Positions 51,685 through 60,161 of a stretch of 64,000 bases of DNA are shown here, piece after piece. The notes beneath the pieces were generated by a model, which saw only the letters and a list, made by a program, of their open reading frames with translations, was not told the origin of the DNA and searched no databases. The DNA lies in contig JABHRS010000020.1 in the NCBI GenBank assembly GCA_018670085.1, forward strand, positions 1 to 64,000, read 5' to 3'. The position numbers and the translations under genes were made by a program. Source of the stretch: an archaeon (GTDB lineage Archaea; Nanobdellota; Nanobdellia; Woesearchaeales; GW2011-AR9). Position 1 is the stretch's first letter. Each line of letters begins with the position of its first letter.

Positions 51685-52281
51685 ATGAAATTTTTAGTAT
51701 TTTCAGATGTCCATGAAGACATGAAGCAGATCAATAAGCTAGAGAAGAGAGCAAAAGAAGAAGATATTGAATTCATAATTGTGGCAGGAGATTTTACAAC
51801 ATTTAATCGATCACTGAGAGTTGTCTTTAAAAAGTTTAATTCTTGGGGCAAACCAGTATATGTTATCCCAGGTAACCACGAAGAAGGAGAAGAATACGAT
51901 AACACAATTAAAGAATACAGCAATTTGGTTGATTTACACAAATCAGCAGTTGAGAGAGATAATTATGTTTTTTTAGGATTTGGTGGAGATGGATTTAGTC
52001 GACAAGACCCAGAATTCCGAAAGATTGCTAGAAAATGGTATGGGAATTTTAAGAATAAAAAAGTTGTTCTAATCACACACGGGCCAGCATATAAATCAAA
52101 ATTAGACAAACTTGGAAAACGACACATTGGAAACATTGATTACCGTAAATTTATTGAGAGAATTAAACCAAAATTAGCTATTTCTGGACACCTACATGAG
52201 ACCATTGGAGAAATAGACAAAATTGGAAATACAAAATTAATTAATCCCTGCTGGGATGGGATGGTCATTGAGTTAAAATAA
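51685..52281 (+). CDS. calcineurin-like metallophosphoesterase
   Basis: 198 aa. FSDVHEDM (Asp-x-His), VAGDFTTF, IPGNHEEG, ITHGPAYKS and GHLHETIG; the complete motif set. Paralogous to the enzyme at 32884-33513 but clearly different in sequence. A TTTATATATAAAT box lies about 38 bp before ATG 51685. Confidence 0.92.
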   Translation: MKFLVFSDVHEDMKQINKLEKRAKEEDIEFIIVAGDFTTFNRSLRVVFKKFNSWGKPVYVIPGNHEEGEEYDNTIKEYSNLVDLHKSAVERDNYVFLGFGGDGFSRQDPEFRKIARKWYGNFKNKKVVLITHGPAYKSKLDKLGKRHIGNIDYRKFIERIKPKLAISGHLHETIGEIDKIGNTKLINPCWDGMVIELK

Positions 52282-52383
52282 ATAACAAATATAAAATATA
52301 TTTTTTCTAGAATAACATATATCAGTTGAAGATTACTGCAAGTTTTGAGAGCAGAATAAATCCTATTCTACAGCTTCCAAATC

Positions 52384-52394
52384 TTTATATATAG
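52384..52394 (+). promoter_or_regulatory. TATA box of the DsbA fusion gene
   Basis: TTTATATATAG centred 31-37 bp before the possible starts GTG 52420 and ATG 52426; GGTGATG between fits a ribosome site for ATG 52426. Confidence 0.5.
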
Positions 52395-52425
52395 TCCTTG
52401 GAGATGAGCATTTGGTGATGTGCCT

Positions 52426-54084
52426 ATGGAACAAAAAGGCTTAGATGAGATTGAAGAATCCTTTCTTGGAGAGGAAATAATTGAAGATGAGGTGTCATTT
52501 ATGACAGAAAATAATGCAAAAAAAACTGCAATGCAGAAGAAAAAGGCATCAGTTAAAAAAACAGAAAAACCAAAAATTTTGACAGCAGAAGAAATTGAAG
52601 ATGTGATTATCACACCGGCAGATGCTGCAAAATCAGAAGTTAAAGTAGAAGAAGTTAAAGTTGAAGATGTGAAAATCACACCAGTTGTCGAAACAAAAGT
52701 GGAAAAATCTCGACCGATTTCTGCAAGTGCTAGTAGTAGCAGTAGTAGTAAACCAAGAGTTGAACCATGGGGCAAAGACCCAGCAGAAGCAAATGGAAGT
52801 AATGCATGGGCAATTTTATCTGGAGTACTAGTTGTACTATTATTGATTAGTGTGTTTACAAGTGGATTTTCTTTTGGAACAACCACAGGAAGTTCTACCG
52901 ACAGTATCAGTTTGTCAGAAGCAGAAGATATTGTCCAAGAATATGTGAACACTAACTTACTACCCGAACCATTTACTGCAGGATTAGTTAGTAGTGAAGA
53001 CTCTGGTGACTTATATCGAGTAACACTTACTGTTAATGGTCAAGAGATAGATTCTTACATCACAAAAGATGGTAACCTGTTCTTTCCACAAGGTTTAGAA
53101 CTTGAAACAGAGAACGTTATTGAAGAAGAAGAATCAAATACTGAAACATCTGAAACTGAATACGTAGAAGTTGATAGAGTTGATGTGTCAACTGATGATG
53201 ATGCAATTAAAGGAGAATGGAATGCGCCGGTTACAATCATTGAGTTTAGTGACTACGAATGCCCTTTTTGTGGAAAATTCTATTCTGAAACACTACCATT
53301 GATTCAAGAGAATTATATTGATACTGGAGTTGTAAGGTTAATATTTCGAGACTTTCCATTGGAATTTCATTCTGAAGCAGAAGGCGCTGCAATTGCAGCA
53401 GAATGTGCAGGAGAACAAGGAAATTATTATTTCATGCATGACAGACTATATGAAAATCAAGAAAAATTATCAGAAGAATATTATCTGCAATTAGCAGATG
53501 AATTCTTACTTGACATAGATGAGTTTACAGTTTGTTTGGCTTCTGAAGAGATGGCAAACGAAGTTGCTAAAGATCTGGCTGACGGACAAAGTTATGGTGT
53601 TTCTGGAACCCCAGGATTTTTTGTTAATGGAGAATTAATTAGCGGAGCACAACCATACGAGGCTTTTGTTGCAGCAATTGAAAGAGCACTAGCTGAGATT
53701 GAACACAACTCAGGAATGGAAGAAGAAGTTGTCGAAGTTGAAGTCATTGAAGAAGAAGTTATTGAGGAAGTAGCTGAAGAAATCATTGAAGAAACAGAGG
53801 AAGTTGCAGAGACAGGAGACACTAGCTCATTTGATGTTGTTGCTAAAAAATGGAGATTTGATCCTAGCACAATTACTGTTTCAGCAGGAGATAATGTCCA
53901 GCTGAACATAATGCCAGAAGGAATAGATGAGTTCACCTTCAGCATTGAAGCATTTGGTGTAGAAGAAGTAATTAGTGGAGACACATTAATTAGTTTTACT
54001 GCAAGTTCAACTGGTACCTTCGAATACAGCTGTTCAAGTTGTGAAAGCTGGCGTGGAATGACTGGAGAATTAGTTGTTGAATAA
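52426..54084 (+). CDS. membrane-anchored DsbA-like thioredoxin fused to a cupredoxin-like domain
   Basis: About 552 aa. A long acidic/lysine cytosolic N-terminus ends in a serine run (near 105-110); a membrane helix (AILSGVLVVLLLISVF, about 128-143) follows, then a PepSY-like beta region (SEAEDIVQEYVN), the DsbA domain with SDYECPFCGKFY (active CPFC) and SGTPGFFVNGELISG, an acidic E/V repeat linker, and a C-terminal cupredoxin-like domain (FDPSTITVSAGDNVQL ... YSCSSCESWRGMTGEL). The last keeps Cys-Cys-Met but lacks the usual His. It would make or exchange disulfides outside the cell, with copper or electron transfer suggested. Confidence 0.8.
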   Translation: MEQKGLDEIEESFLGEEIIEDEVSFMTENNAKKTAMQKKKASVKKTEKPKILTAEEIEDVIITPADAAKSEVKVEEVKVEDVKITPVVETKVEKSRPISASASSSSSSKPRVEPWGKDPAEANGSNAWAILSGVLVVLLLISVFTSGFSFGTTTGSSTDSISLSEAEDIVQEYVNTNLLPEPFTAGLVSSEDSGDLYRVTLTVNGQEIDSYITKDGNLFFPQGLELETENVIEEEESNTETSETEYVEVDRVDVSTDDDAIKGEWNAPVTIIEFSDYECPFCGKFYSETLPLIQENYIDTGVVRLIFRDFPLEFHSEAEGAAIAAECAGEQGNYYFMHDRLYENQEKLSEEYYLQLADEFLLDIDEFTVCLASEEMANEVAKDLADGQSYGVSGTPGFFVNGELISGAQPYEAFVAAIERALAEIEHNSGMEEEVVEVEVIEEEVIEEVAEEIIEETEEVAETGDTSSFDVVAKKWRFDPSTITVSAGDNVQLNIMPEGIDEFTFSIEAFGVEEVISGDTLISFTASSTGTFEYSCSSCESWRGMTGELVVE

Positions 54085-54087
54085 ACT

Positions 54088-54126
54088 TGTTTTTTTTATT
54101 TTTTATTTTTTATTTTTTGTTTTTTC
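54088..54126 (+). terminator. oligo-T terminator after the DsbA fusion gene
   Basis: Five T-runs of five to eight separated by single A or G directly after the stop codon, the same design as at 8208-8243. Confidence 0.5.
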
Positions 54127-54165
54127 TGAGTTTGAGTTTATAATTCTAAGTTTATAATTTTGGGT

Positions 54166-55233
54166 TTAATTATCTACCTGAGATTCTAATAGACCCTGAT
54201 AAGCGTCTAAAATTTTTTCTGTATAGGCAAATGCCCCCTTATTTGGTTTTGCGTGCTCACCAATACGATAATCAATGATTGCTTCCTTCAGCAGTGGAGA
54301 ATCTGGATCAATTGAAACATTAATCCAAACATCACTGTAGACTCTACGCATGTTTAAAGCCCCTAATATATCAGTTATTCGCTCATAAGAACCAGGCAAA
54401 TCTGATGGATCCATTGAATACCATAAATGAACCCCAGATTTGGTTTTAACATCAGTTGCCTCACTTCGAGTAAATGAGACATAATCATCCCAGAAAAATT
54501 CAAGCGCTTGATCTAGTTTTTTGTTTAAAGCCTTTTGTTCATTTACAATTTCACTTCTTTGTTGTTTGTTTTTTCTAATTTTTTTTCTATTTGTAACCCA
54601 AGGATTCTTCCCAGAGTTAGTTAATTGATTGAAATCAAAATTAAGAGATGTATAAGCACTGATATTTTCTGCAGTTTTGGCTTGATACTCAGTTAATGAG
54701 AAGTTGGAATCCATTGCATCTTCAATTTCAATTAAATATTGATCCAAAGAAGGATCTTGAAACTGAGCTTCAACTGAGATCTGGTATGCCCGTTGATTGC
54801 TTATTGAGCTTGCATTTAGCCCCTTAGCAACTCCAGATACGTCTGGCCTTTGAAGCAGTGCATGCATAGTATCAATGAAAGGATCATGTTGCAGTTGACC
54901 CTTACCAAAACCGGCACCTTGACCCCTATAAGAATCAAAAGTTGATTCTTCGAAAAGTTGGGCTGCTATGAACTCTTCTGGTAAGTTAGAAATATTTGAG
55001 TATAATTCTAGAGTTGAACCTTGATGACAGTCAAATAAGGAGTTTAACGTTGCAGGTTTTTGATTGCAAACATCAGTTTCTAGAGGAGTTAAATTTTGTG
55101 AAGAAATTTGATCTTGAGGAGCCATCAGTTGATCAGATTTAACAGTAGCTAAATCAGCTAAAACATAAGTTAACAGACCCAAAGATGCTGCAAACCCAGT
55201 TGAAGCTATTACTCTTGGCAAAGTTATTTTCAT
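54166..55233 (-). CDS. secreted protein, possible lysozyme-like fold
   Basis: 355 aa. N-terminal signal sequence (LPRVIASTGFAASLGLLTYV) without a clear lipobox. Residues about 83-115 (LPEEFIAAQLFEESTFDSY, GAGFGKGQLQHDP) have the Glu-and-GxGxxQ order seen in soluble-transglycosylase-like domains, but that is weak. The rest is helical. ATTTATAAATC lies about 27 bp before ATG, so expression is leaderless. Confidence 0.45.
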   Translation of the reverse strand: MKITLPRVIASTGFAASLGLLTYVLADLATVKSDQLMAPQDQISSQNLTPLETDVCNQKPATLNSLFDCHQGSTLELYSNISNLPEEFIAAQLFEESTFDSYRGQGAGFGKGQLQHDPFIDTMHALLQRPDVSGVAKGLNASSISNQRAYQISVEAQFQDPSLDQYLIEIEDAMDSNFSLTEYQAKTAENISAYTSLNFDFNQLTNSGKNPWVTNRKKIRKNKQQRSEIVNEQKALNKKLDQALEFFWDDYVSFTRSEATDVKTKSGVHLWYSMDPSDLPGSYERITDILGALNMRRVYSDVWINVSIDPDSPLLKEAIIDYRIGEHAKPNKGAFAYTEKILDAYQGLLESQVDN

Positions 55234-55299
55234 TACTTAATAGTAGTTATTTTGATTTATAAATGTTTTGGTAGATTACAGATAAAAACCTACAAACCA

Positions 55300-55308
55300 T
55301 TTAAATAC
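55300..55308 (+). promoter_or_regulatory. TATA box of aspS
   Basis: TTTAAATAC is centred 27 bp before ATG 55331 and only 18 bp before ATG 55322, so it favours the second ATG as the leaderless start. Confidence 0.6.
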
Positions 55309-55330
55309 TATTTATCTCTGCATGATCACT

Positions 55331-56695
55331 ATGTTACGAACACACACTTGTGGAGAATTATCGAAGGCCAATGCAGGCGAGACCGTAACCCTATGTGGAT
55401 GGGTTAACTCAGCTAGAGTTTCTAGTAAAATTGGATTTGTTGATCTACGTGATCGGTATGGGATAACACAAGTGTTCATTACTAAAGATATAATTGAGAG
55501 CTGTAGAGGATTACACCGCGAAGATATCATTAAAGTAACAGGCCTAGTTAAAGCACGTCCGGAGAATCAAGTAAAGGGCACAGGCACATTAGAGATTGAG
55601 CTTAGTGCAACAGCAGTTGAAATCTTGAAAAAAGTACCTGAGTTACCACTTGAGATTTCAGGCGATATTGAAAGCAACGAAGAAACTAGACTGAAATATC
55701 GGTACCTAGATCTACGTAGCAGTGAAATGCAAAAAGCAATTATTATTCGTCATAAATTAATTAAGGCAATTAGGGATTTTATGGACTCAGAAGGTTTCTT
55801 AGATATTGAAACACCAATTCTAGCTAAAGCAACACCTGAAGGGGCACGAGATTATATTGTACCTAGTCGAACATTTCCAAAAAACTTTTTTGCATTACCA
55901 CAATCACCACAAGTGTTTAAACAACTATTAATGGTTAGTGGATTCGATAAATATTTCCAAATTGCACGCTGTTTTCGGGATGAAGATTTGCGAGCTGACA
56001 GGCAACCAGAGTTTACCCAATTAGATGTAGAGATGAGTTTTGTTGAAGAAGAAGATTTATTTGATTTAATTGAGAGATTAATGCAATTTGTGTTCAAACA
56101 AGTGTTAGAAGTAGATTTGAAAATTCCGTTTACTAGAATGACACATGCTGATGCTAAGAAAAAGCATAACTCAGACAAACCAGATTTACGTGAGATTAGT
56201 GGAGATAAATTTGCTTTCGTTTGGATCACTGAGTTCCCAATGTTTGAATGGAATGAAGAGAAGCAGAGATTTAATGCAGAGCATCACCCATTCACTTCAC
56301 CGAAACCAGAAGATATTAAATTCCTACATTCAGACAAAGGCAAAGTTAGAAGCCGCGCATATGATTTAGCATTGAATGGATTTGAACTTGGAGGAGGATC
56401 AATTAGAATTCATGATTCTGAGTTACAAGCAGATGTGTTTAAGGCACTAGGACTTGATGATGCCCAAGTACAAAGAAAGTTTGGATTTTTACTTGAAGCA
56501 CTTAAATTTGCACCACCACATGGAGGCCTGGCTTTTGGAATTGATAGATGGGCAATGATTATGGCAGGCAAGGAAAATATTCGTGAAGTAATTGCATTCC
56601 CAAAAAATAAAGATGCAAAAGACTTGATGCTTGATGCACCATCAGTTATTGATAAAGAACATTTAGATGATCTGCATGTACAGTTGAAGAAATAG
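55331..56695 (+). CDS. aspS: aspartyl-tRNA synthetase, bacterial type without GAD domain
   Basis: 454 aa against about 590 for bacterial AspRS. MLRTHTCGELS start, OB-fold anticodon domain, motif 2 FQIARCFRDEDLRADRQPE (bacterial wording, not the archaeal RxExxxTPRHLxEF), EFTQLDVEMSF, then HNSDKPDLR is followed immediately by FAFVWITEFPMFEW, so the roughly 130-aa GAD domain that normally sits between them is missing. Motif 3 GLAFGIDRWAMIMAG is intact. Charges tRNA-Asp (perhaps also Asn). Replaces the archaeal AspRS, a likely transfer from bacteria. Confidence 0.93.
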   Translation: MLRTHTCGELSKANAGETVTLCGWVNSARVSSKIGFVDLRDRYGITQVFITKDIIESCRGLHREDIIKVTGLVKARPENQVKGTGTLEIELSATAVEILKKVPELPLEISGDIESNEETRLKYRYLDLRSSEMQKAIIIRHKLIKAIRDFMDSEGFLDIETPILAKATPEGARDYIVPSRTFPKNFFALPQSPQVFKQLLMVSGFDKYFQIARCFRDEDLRADRQPEFTQLDVEMSFVEEEDLFDLIERLMQFVFKQVLEVDLKIPFTRMTHADAKKKHNSDKPDLREISGDKFAFVWITEFPMFEWNEEKQRFNAEHHPFTSPKPEDIKFLHSDKGKVRSRAYDLALNGFELGGGSIRIHDSELQADVFKALGLDDAQVQRKFGFLLEALKFAPPHGGLAFGIDRWAMIMAGKENIREVIAFPKNKDAKDLMLDAPSVIDKEHLDDLHVQLKK

Positions 56696-56719
56696 ATTTG
56701 AGAAAGATTGGAGATTAAT

Positions 56720-57622
56720 ATGATACATGCAAAACAGACGAGTGGATTACAAAATGGAGTAATGGATAGACTGTCACGCAGTTGGAACGTTACCAAACAA
56801 ACATTTTCAGTAATGATGCATGATAAAGAAATTTTATTATTTCCAATTCTAGCTGCGATCTTTTCACTTATTAGTTTTGCAGCATTAGTTGCACCAATTA
56901 TGGCAACTGCTTTTGTTTCTGGAGCACTTGGCTCTGAAGCATCTGGATTAATATTTTATGTTGGAATTTTTGCATTTTATTTTCTGAGTGCATTCTTTTC
57001 AGTATTCTTTAACGCAGGAGTTGTGCATATTGCAAAAACTCGAATGGAAGGTGGAGATGCCACATTTATGGATGGGATTCGTGCTGCTTTTTCACACTTT
57101 GGAAAATTATTACAATGGTCACTTTTAACTGCAACCATTGGTTTAATCTTGAGCACATTAGAATCACAAGCACGTAAAAAAGGCGGAGTTTTAGGAATGA
57201 TTGGAAAGCTTGCTGTAAGTTTGATTGGCCTTGCATGGGCAATTGTATCAACCTTTGTTGTACCAGCAATTGTTTTGAAGGATGAAGGACCAATTGATGC
57301 TTTGAAATCTTCAGTTGCAGCTATCAAAAAAACATGGGGAGAAAGTTTGATTAAATGGTTTGGATTAAACACTGTGAAAAATGCGATCGTACTATTGCTG
57401 AGTCTGTTTTTATTGATACCTGGTGTGTTTGCGTTTGGAGTATCAATTCCACTGGCTGTGACATTAATTGGATCTTGGATACTTTGCGTTGCTTTAGTAT
57501 CAATTGTGTTTAAAGCAGCTGAGATGATCTTTGACACTGCACTGTTTATGTATGCAGAAACCGGAAAAGAGCCTGCAATGTTCACAAAAGAAGTTATTTC
57601 TGGCGCTTTTGTGAAGAAATGA
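56720..57622 (+). CDS. multi-pass membrane protein (DUF6159-like)
   Basis: 300 aa with about six membrane helices (35-60, 75-100, 125-145, 165-190, 215-240, 245-265). The pattern SWNVTKQTFSVMMHDKEILLFPILAAI is typical of DUF6159 proteins. Function unknown; often inner membrane. ATG 56720 has GGAG 7 bp upstream, 24 bp after aspS, so it is likely cotranscribed. Confidence 0.75.
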   Translation: MIHAKQTSGLQNGVMDRLSRSWNVTKQTFSVMMHDKEILLFPILAAIFSLISFAALVAPIMATAFVSGALGSEASGLIFYVGIFAFYFLSAFFSVFFNAGVVHIAKTRMEGGDATFMDGIRAAFSHFGKLLQWSLLTATIGLILSTLESQARKKGGVLGMIGKLAVSLIGLAWAIVSTFVVPAIVLKDEGPIDALKSSVAAIKKTWGESLIKWFGLNTVKNAIVLLLSLFLLIPGVFAFGVSIPLAVTLIGSWILCVALVSIVFKAAEMIFDTALFMYAETGKEPAMFTKEVISGAFVKK

Positions 57623-57641
57623 ATTTTTAGTTTATCTTTTT

Positions 57642-58280
57642 TTATTTTATTGATTTCTTTAACTCAATCATTGCTTTCTTTGGATTATCTGATTTCATCA
57701 GAAAACTGCCTGAAATGAAAATATCAGCACCAGCTTTATTTGCAAGTTTAATGTGCTGTGGATTCATTGACCCATCAATTATGATCTTAGTATTCAGCTG
57801 ATTTTTTATGATATATTTTTTGATTGATTGAATTTTTTTTAATTGAGATTTTTGGAACTTACTACCATAAAAACCTGGTTTAACAGTGAGGACGAGAATA
57901 TAATCTGTTTCTTTGAGATACTTTTTGATACTAGTAAAACTCGTCTCTGGGAGAACTGCAAAGGAAGAGACTATTTTTTCTTTTTGGCAGAATTTGATAT
58001 GGGTTGAGGGGTCTTTGAAAACTTCAATATGAGGGATGAAAAGCTGAATTCTTTTTTTGTATTTTTTGATGAATTTATGAGGAGATTTTATCATAAGATG
58101 TGCTGAGTATTCGAGCCCACGTTTAAGTTTGAAGGGGAACTGTAAAACTTTGCTGGGAGCAAATTTTCCGTCTGTAATATCCAGATGAACTGCTTTTGAA
58201 ATTGTTGATGCCTTTGTTAGCTGGATGGAAAGTTCCCTTTGATTCTGTGCCATAATTGATGGCCAAATTTGTACTTTCAT
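57642..58280 (-). CDS. rpe: ribulose-phosphate 3-epimerase
   Basis: 212 aa TIM barrel. VHLDITDGKF (metal and catalytic Asp), SAHLMIKSP, VLTVKPGFYGSKFQ (catalytic) and IIDGSMNPQHI (usual DGG is DGS). Interconverts ribulose-5-P and xylulose-5-P. Follows rpiB by 8 bp, so the two make ribose-5-phosphate supply, the source of PRPP for the NAD genes. Confidence 0.88.
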   Translation of the reverse strand: MKVQIWPSIMAQNQRELSIQLTKASTISKAVHLDITDGKFAPSKVLQFPFKLKRGLEYSAHLMIKSPHKFIKKYKKRIQLFIPHIEVFKDPSTHIKFCQKEKIVSSFAVLPETSFTSIKKYLKETDYILVLTVKPGFYGSKFQKSQLKKIQSIKKYIIKNQLNTKIIIDGSMNPQHIKLANKAGADIFISGSFLMKSDNPKKAMIELKKSIK

Positions 58281-58288
58281 TTTAAATA

Positions 58289-58795
58289 TTATTTGAAATT
58301 TTGTTTTTCGATTTTTAGAATTTTTTTAATGCGCCGGACATGACGAGTTGCCTTGCTAGGTTTTGCTTTTAGAAAAGCATCAATTATTTTTTTAGCATTA
58401 TTTATTTTTAGAGTGTTAGCTGGCAAACAGATAATATTTGCATGATCATGTTGTACTGCAAGTTTTGTTTGATCTGCGTTCTCAACAATTGCTGCACGAA
58501 TCCATTTAAATTTGTTAGCTGCAATACACATGCCTTCGGCAGATCCACAGATTAAAATTCCCTTTGAATGATACCCATCAACTGAATTATGAGAAACATT
58601 CTCAGCCACTGCTGCAGCATAAACTGGATAGTCATCATTTTTTTTGTAAGTTATATCACCACAATCAATGAAAGAAACATTCTTACTCAGAAGAGATTCT
58701 TTGATTTGCTCTTTTAGATTAAATCCACGATGGTCTGCACCAATGTATAAACGAACAAGTGAATCTGAAGTTTTTGAAGTTTTCTTTGTTGCCAT
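58289..58795 (-). CDS. rpiB: ribose-5-phosphate isomerase B
   Basis: 168 aa. LYIGADHRGFNLKEQI, the GILICGSAEGMCIAANK loop (catalytic Cys in LICG, anion hole) and HDHANIICLPANTL. The longer upstream frame is excluded because AATTATAAG lies about 30 bp before ATG 58795. Converts ribulose-5-P to ribose-5-P; operon with rpe. Confidence 0.9.
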   Translation of the reverse strand: MATKKTSKTSDSLVRLYIGADHRGFNLKEQIKESLLSKNVSFIDCGDITYKKNDDYPVYAAAVAENVSHNSVDGYHSKGILICGSAEGMCIAANKFKWIRAAIVENADQTKLAVQHDHANIICLPANTLKINNAKKIIDAFLKAKPSKATRHVRRIKKILKIEKQNFK

Positions 58796-58891
58796 CCCAA
58801 TGTAAAAGAAGACATTACAACTTATAATTCTTGCTGTTTTGATGCATGGAAAACGAAAACTAAATAAAGCAGATTTGTGTTTGTTTAGAAT

Positions 58892-59548
58892 ATGAGACTG
58901 GTATATGGTAGTGAAGAGCTTAAAGGAATTGCTTTGCGTGCTGAAAAAGAAGAGATCACAGAAGAAGGCATACCAGTTAAGTTCCAAGTTCATTCTGTTG
59001 AAGGATTGATGTTTGGTGATAAAAGTGAAAAACGAATTTTTATCTCCACTAACATGCACCCTTGTTTAGAGCATATTCGCCACTTTATTATGGATAAAAA
59101 AAATCCAGGAGTGATTCTAATATCTGATAAGTCCCACCTTCATGCAAATGAAATGATGAACAAACTATTAATTAACAAATTTGTTCGACCACACAATATT
59201 ATCTTTTTAGGACAACATGTATTTGCAAAAGCTGAATACACATTCTTACAACAGAATAAATTACACATATTTCCTATGAAAGAGATTAGTTTTGAAGGAA
59301 AAATGGAAGTGAGTGACGCTGTAATGACTATTGCCAAAAAATGGTCACATTGTTATATTTTAATTGATAGTTCAGTTTTAGATAGCTCAGCTATAAAAAA
59401 TAACTGGGCTGGCGGAATGTCAACTCGAGATTTGGTTTTTTTTATTCAAAGGCTGAAACGATTACATAACTTTCTTACAGCAGAATTAGTTGTACCTGCG
59501 GCTTCCAAAAGGATTGCAGTTAAATTATTAGTTGAAACATATATTTGA
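58892..59548 (+). CDS. arginase/ureohydrolase-fold-like protein, divergent
   Basis: 218 aa. LIDSSVLDSSAIKNNWAGGMSTRDLVFFIQRLKRL resembles the last metal motif (DxDxxDP) and the GGxxxRE helix of arginase/agmatinase, but the DPs are changed and the upper metal motif (DAHxD) is not seen. So the fold is likely but catalysis is doubtful. TAAATAAAG lies about 30 bp upstream. Divergent from rpiB. Confidence 0.5.
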   Translation: MRLVYGSEELKGIALRAEKEEITEEGIPVKFQVHSVEGLMFGDKSEKRIFISTNMHPCLEHIRHFIMDKKNPGVILISDKSHLHANEMMNKLLINKFVRPHNIIFLGQHVFAKAEYTFLQQNKLHIFPMKEISFEGKMEVSDAVMTIAKKWSHCYILIDSSVLDSSAIKNNWAGGMSTRDLVFFIQRLKRLHNFLTAELVVPAASKRIAVKLLVETYI

Positions 59549-59628
59549 GTTTAATAACATTTACAAGCCACCTTATTGAAGCAAATGACCATATTCTTCT
59601 AGTTATGATTTAAAATAAATTAAAAAAA

Positions 59629-60099
59629 CTATATAAAGACAATATTACCTATGCTAACATTATACTCATCTACAAATAATAAATCAACCTGATCTTCTAA
59701 ATTATCTCCAAGAATACCATAAGTGAAATAAAAAATAGATGTGAAATTAGTAATTGTTAAATTACTATATCCATTCAGATCAAATGCGATCCCTGATTCA
59801 TTTCCAAATAAAGAATAACCAGCACCATCAATTATAAGATTATCAGCTGTGATATTGAAACAATCTCCAACTGCGTTGACATCAGCTGTGAATAATAAAT
59901 TACTTGAAACAGTCCCACAAGTTACTGCTTCAGTAATACCAATTGTTTCAGACACAGTTCCACTAGTAGCAGTTAAGATTTGTTTGGAATTACCTAAACC
60001 AACTGCTGCGCCAGTAAGACTATCACCCATAGAAATAGTCAAAACAATTATTATTAATGAGAAAATGAGTAAGATTATGATCAAAACTTTATTTCCCAT
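59629..60099 (-). CDS. short surface-type protein, beta-helix start, per haps truncated
   Basis: 156 aa. A membrane anchor/signal (VLIIILLIFSLIIIVLTI) is followed by DSLTGAAVG, a motif common at the start of archaeal secreted proteins, and then CGTVSSNLLFTADVNAVGDCFNITADNLIIDG, the cysteine pair and first coil of a right-handed beta-helix repeat protein. Such proteins are normally several hundred residues; only the first coils are present, so this may be a truncated or minimal version. Confidence 0.5.
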   Translation of the reverse strand: MGNKVLIIILLIFSLIIIVLTISMGDSLTGAAVGLGNSKQILTATSGTVSETIGITEAVTCGTVSSNLLFTADVNAVGDCFNITADNLIIDGAGYSLFGNESGIAFDLNGYSNLTITNFTSIFYFTYGILGDNLEDQVDLLFVDEYNVSIGNIVFI

Positions 60100-60161
60100 A
60101 AAAGATATTACTCAATTATACTTTATTTATTTTTCTGTTTTTTGATCAATAAAATCAATAT

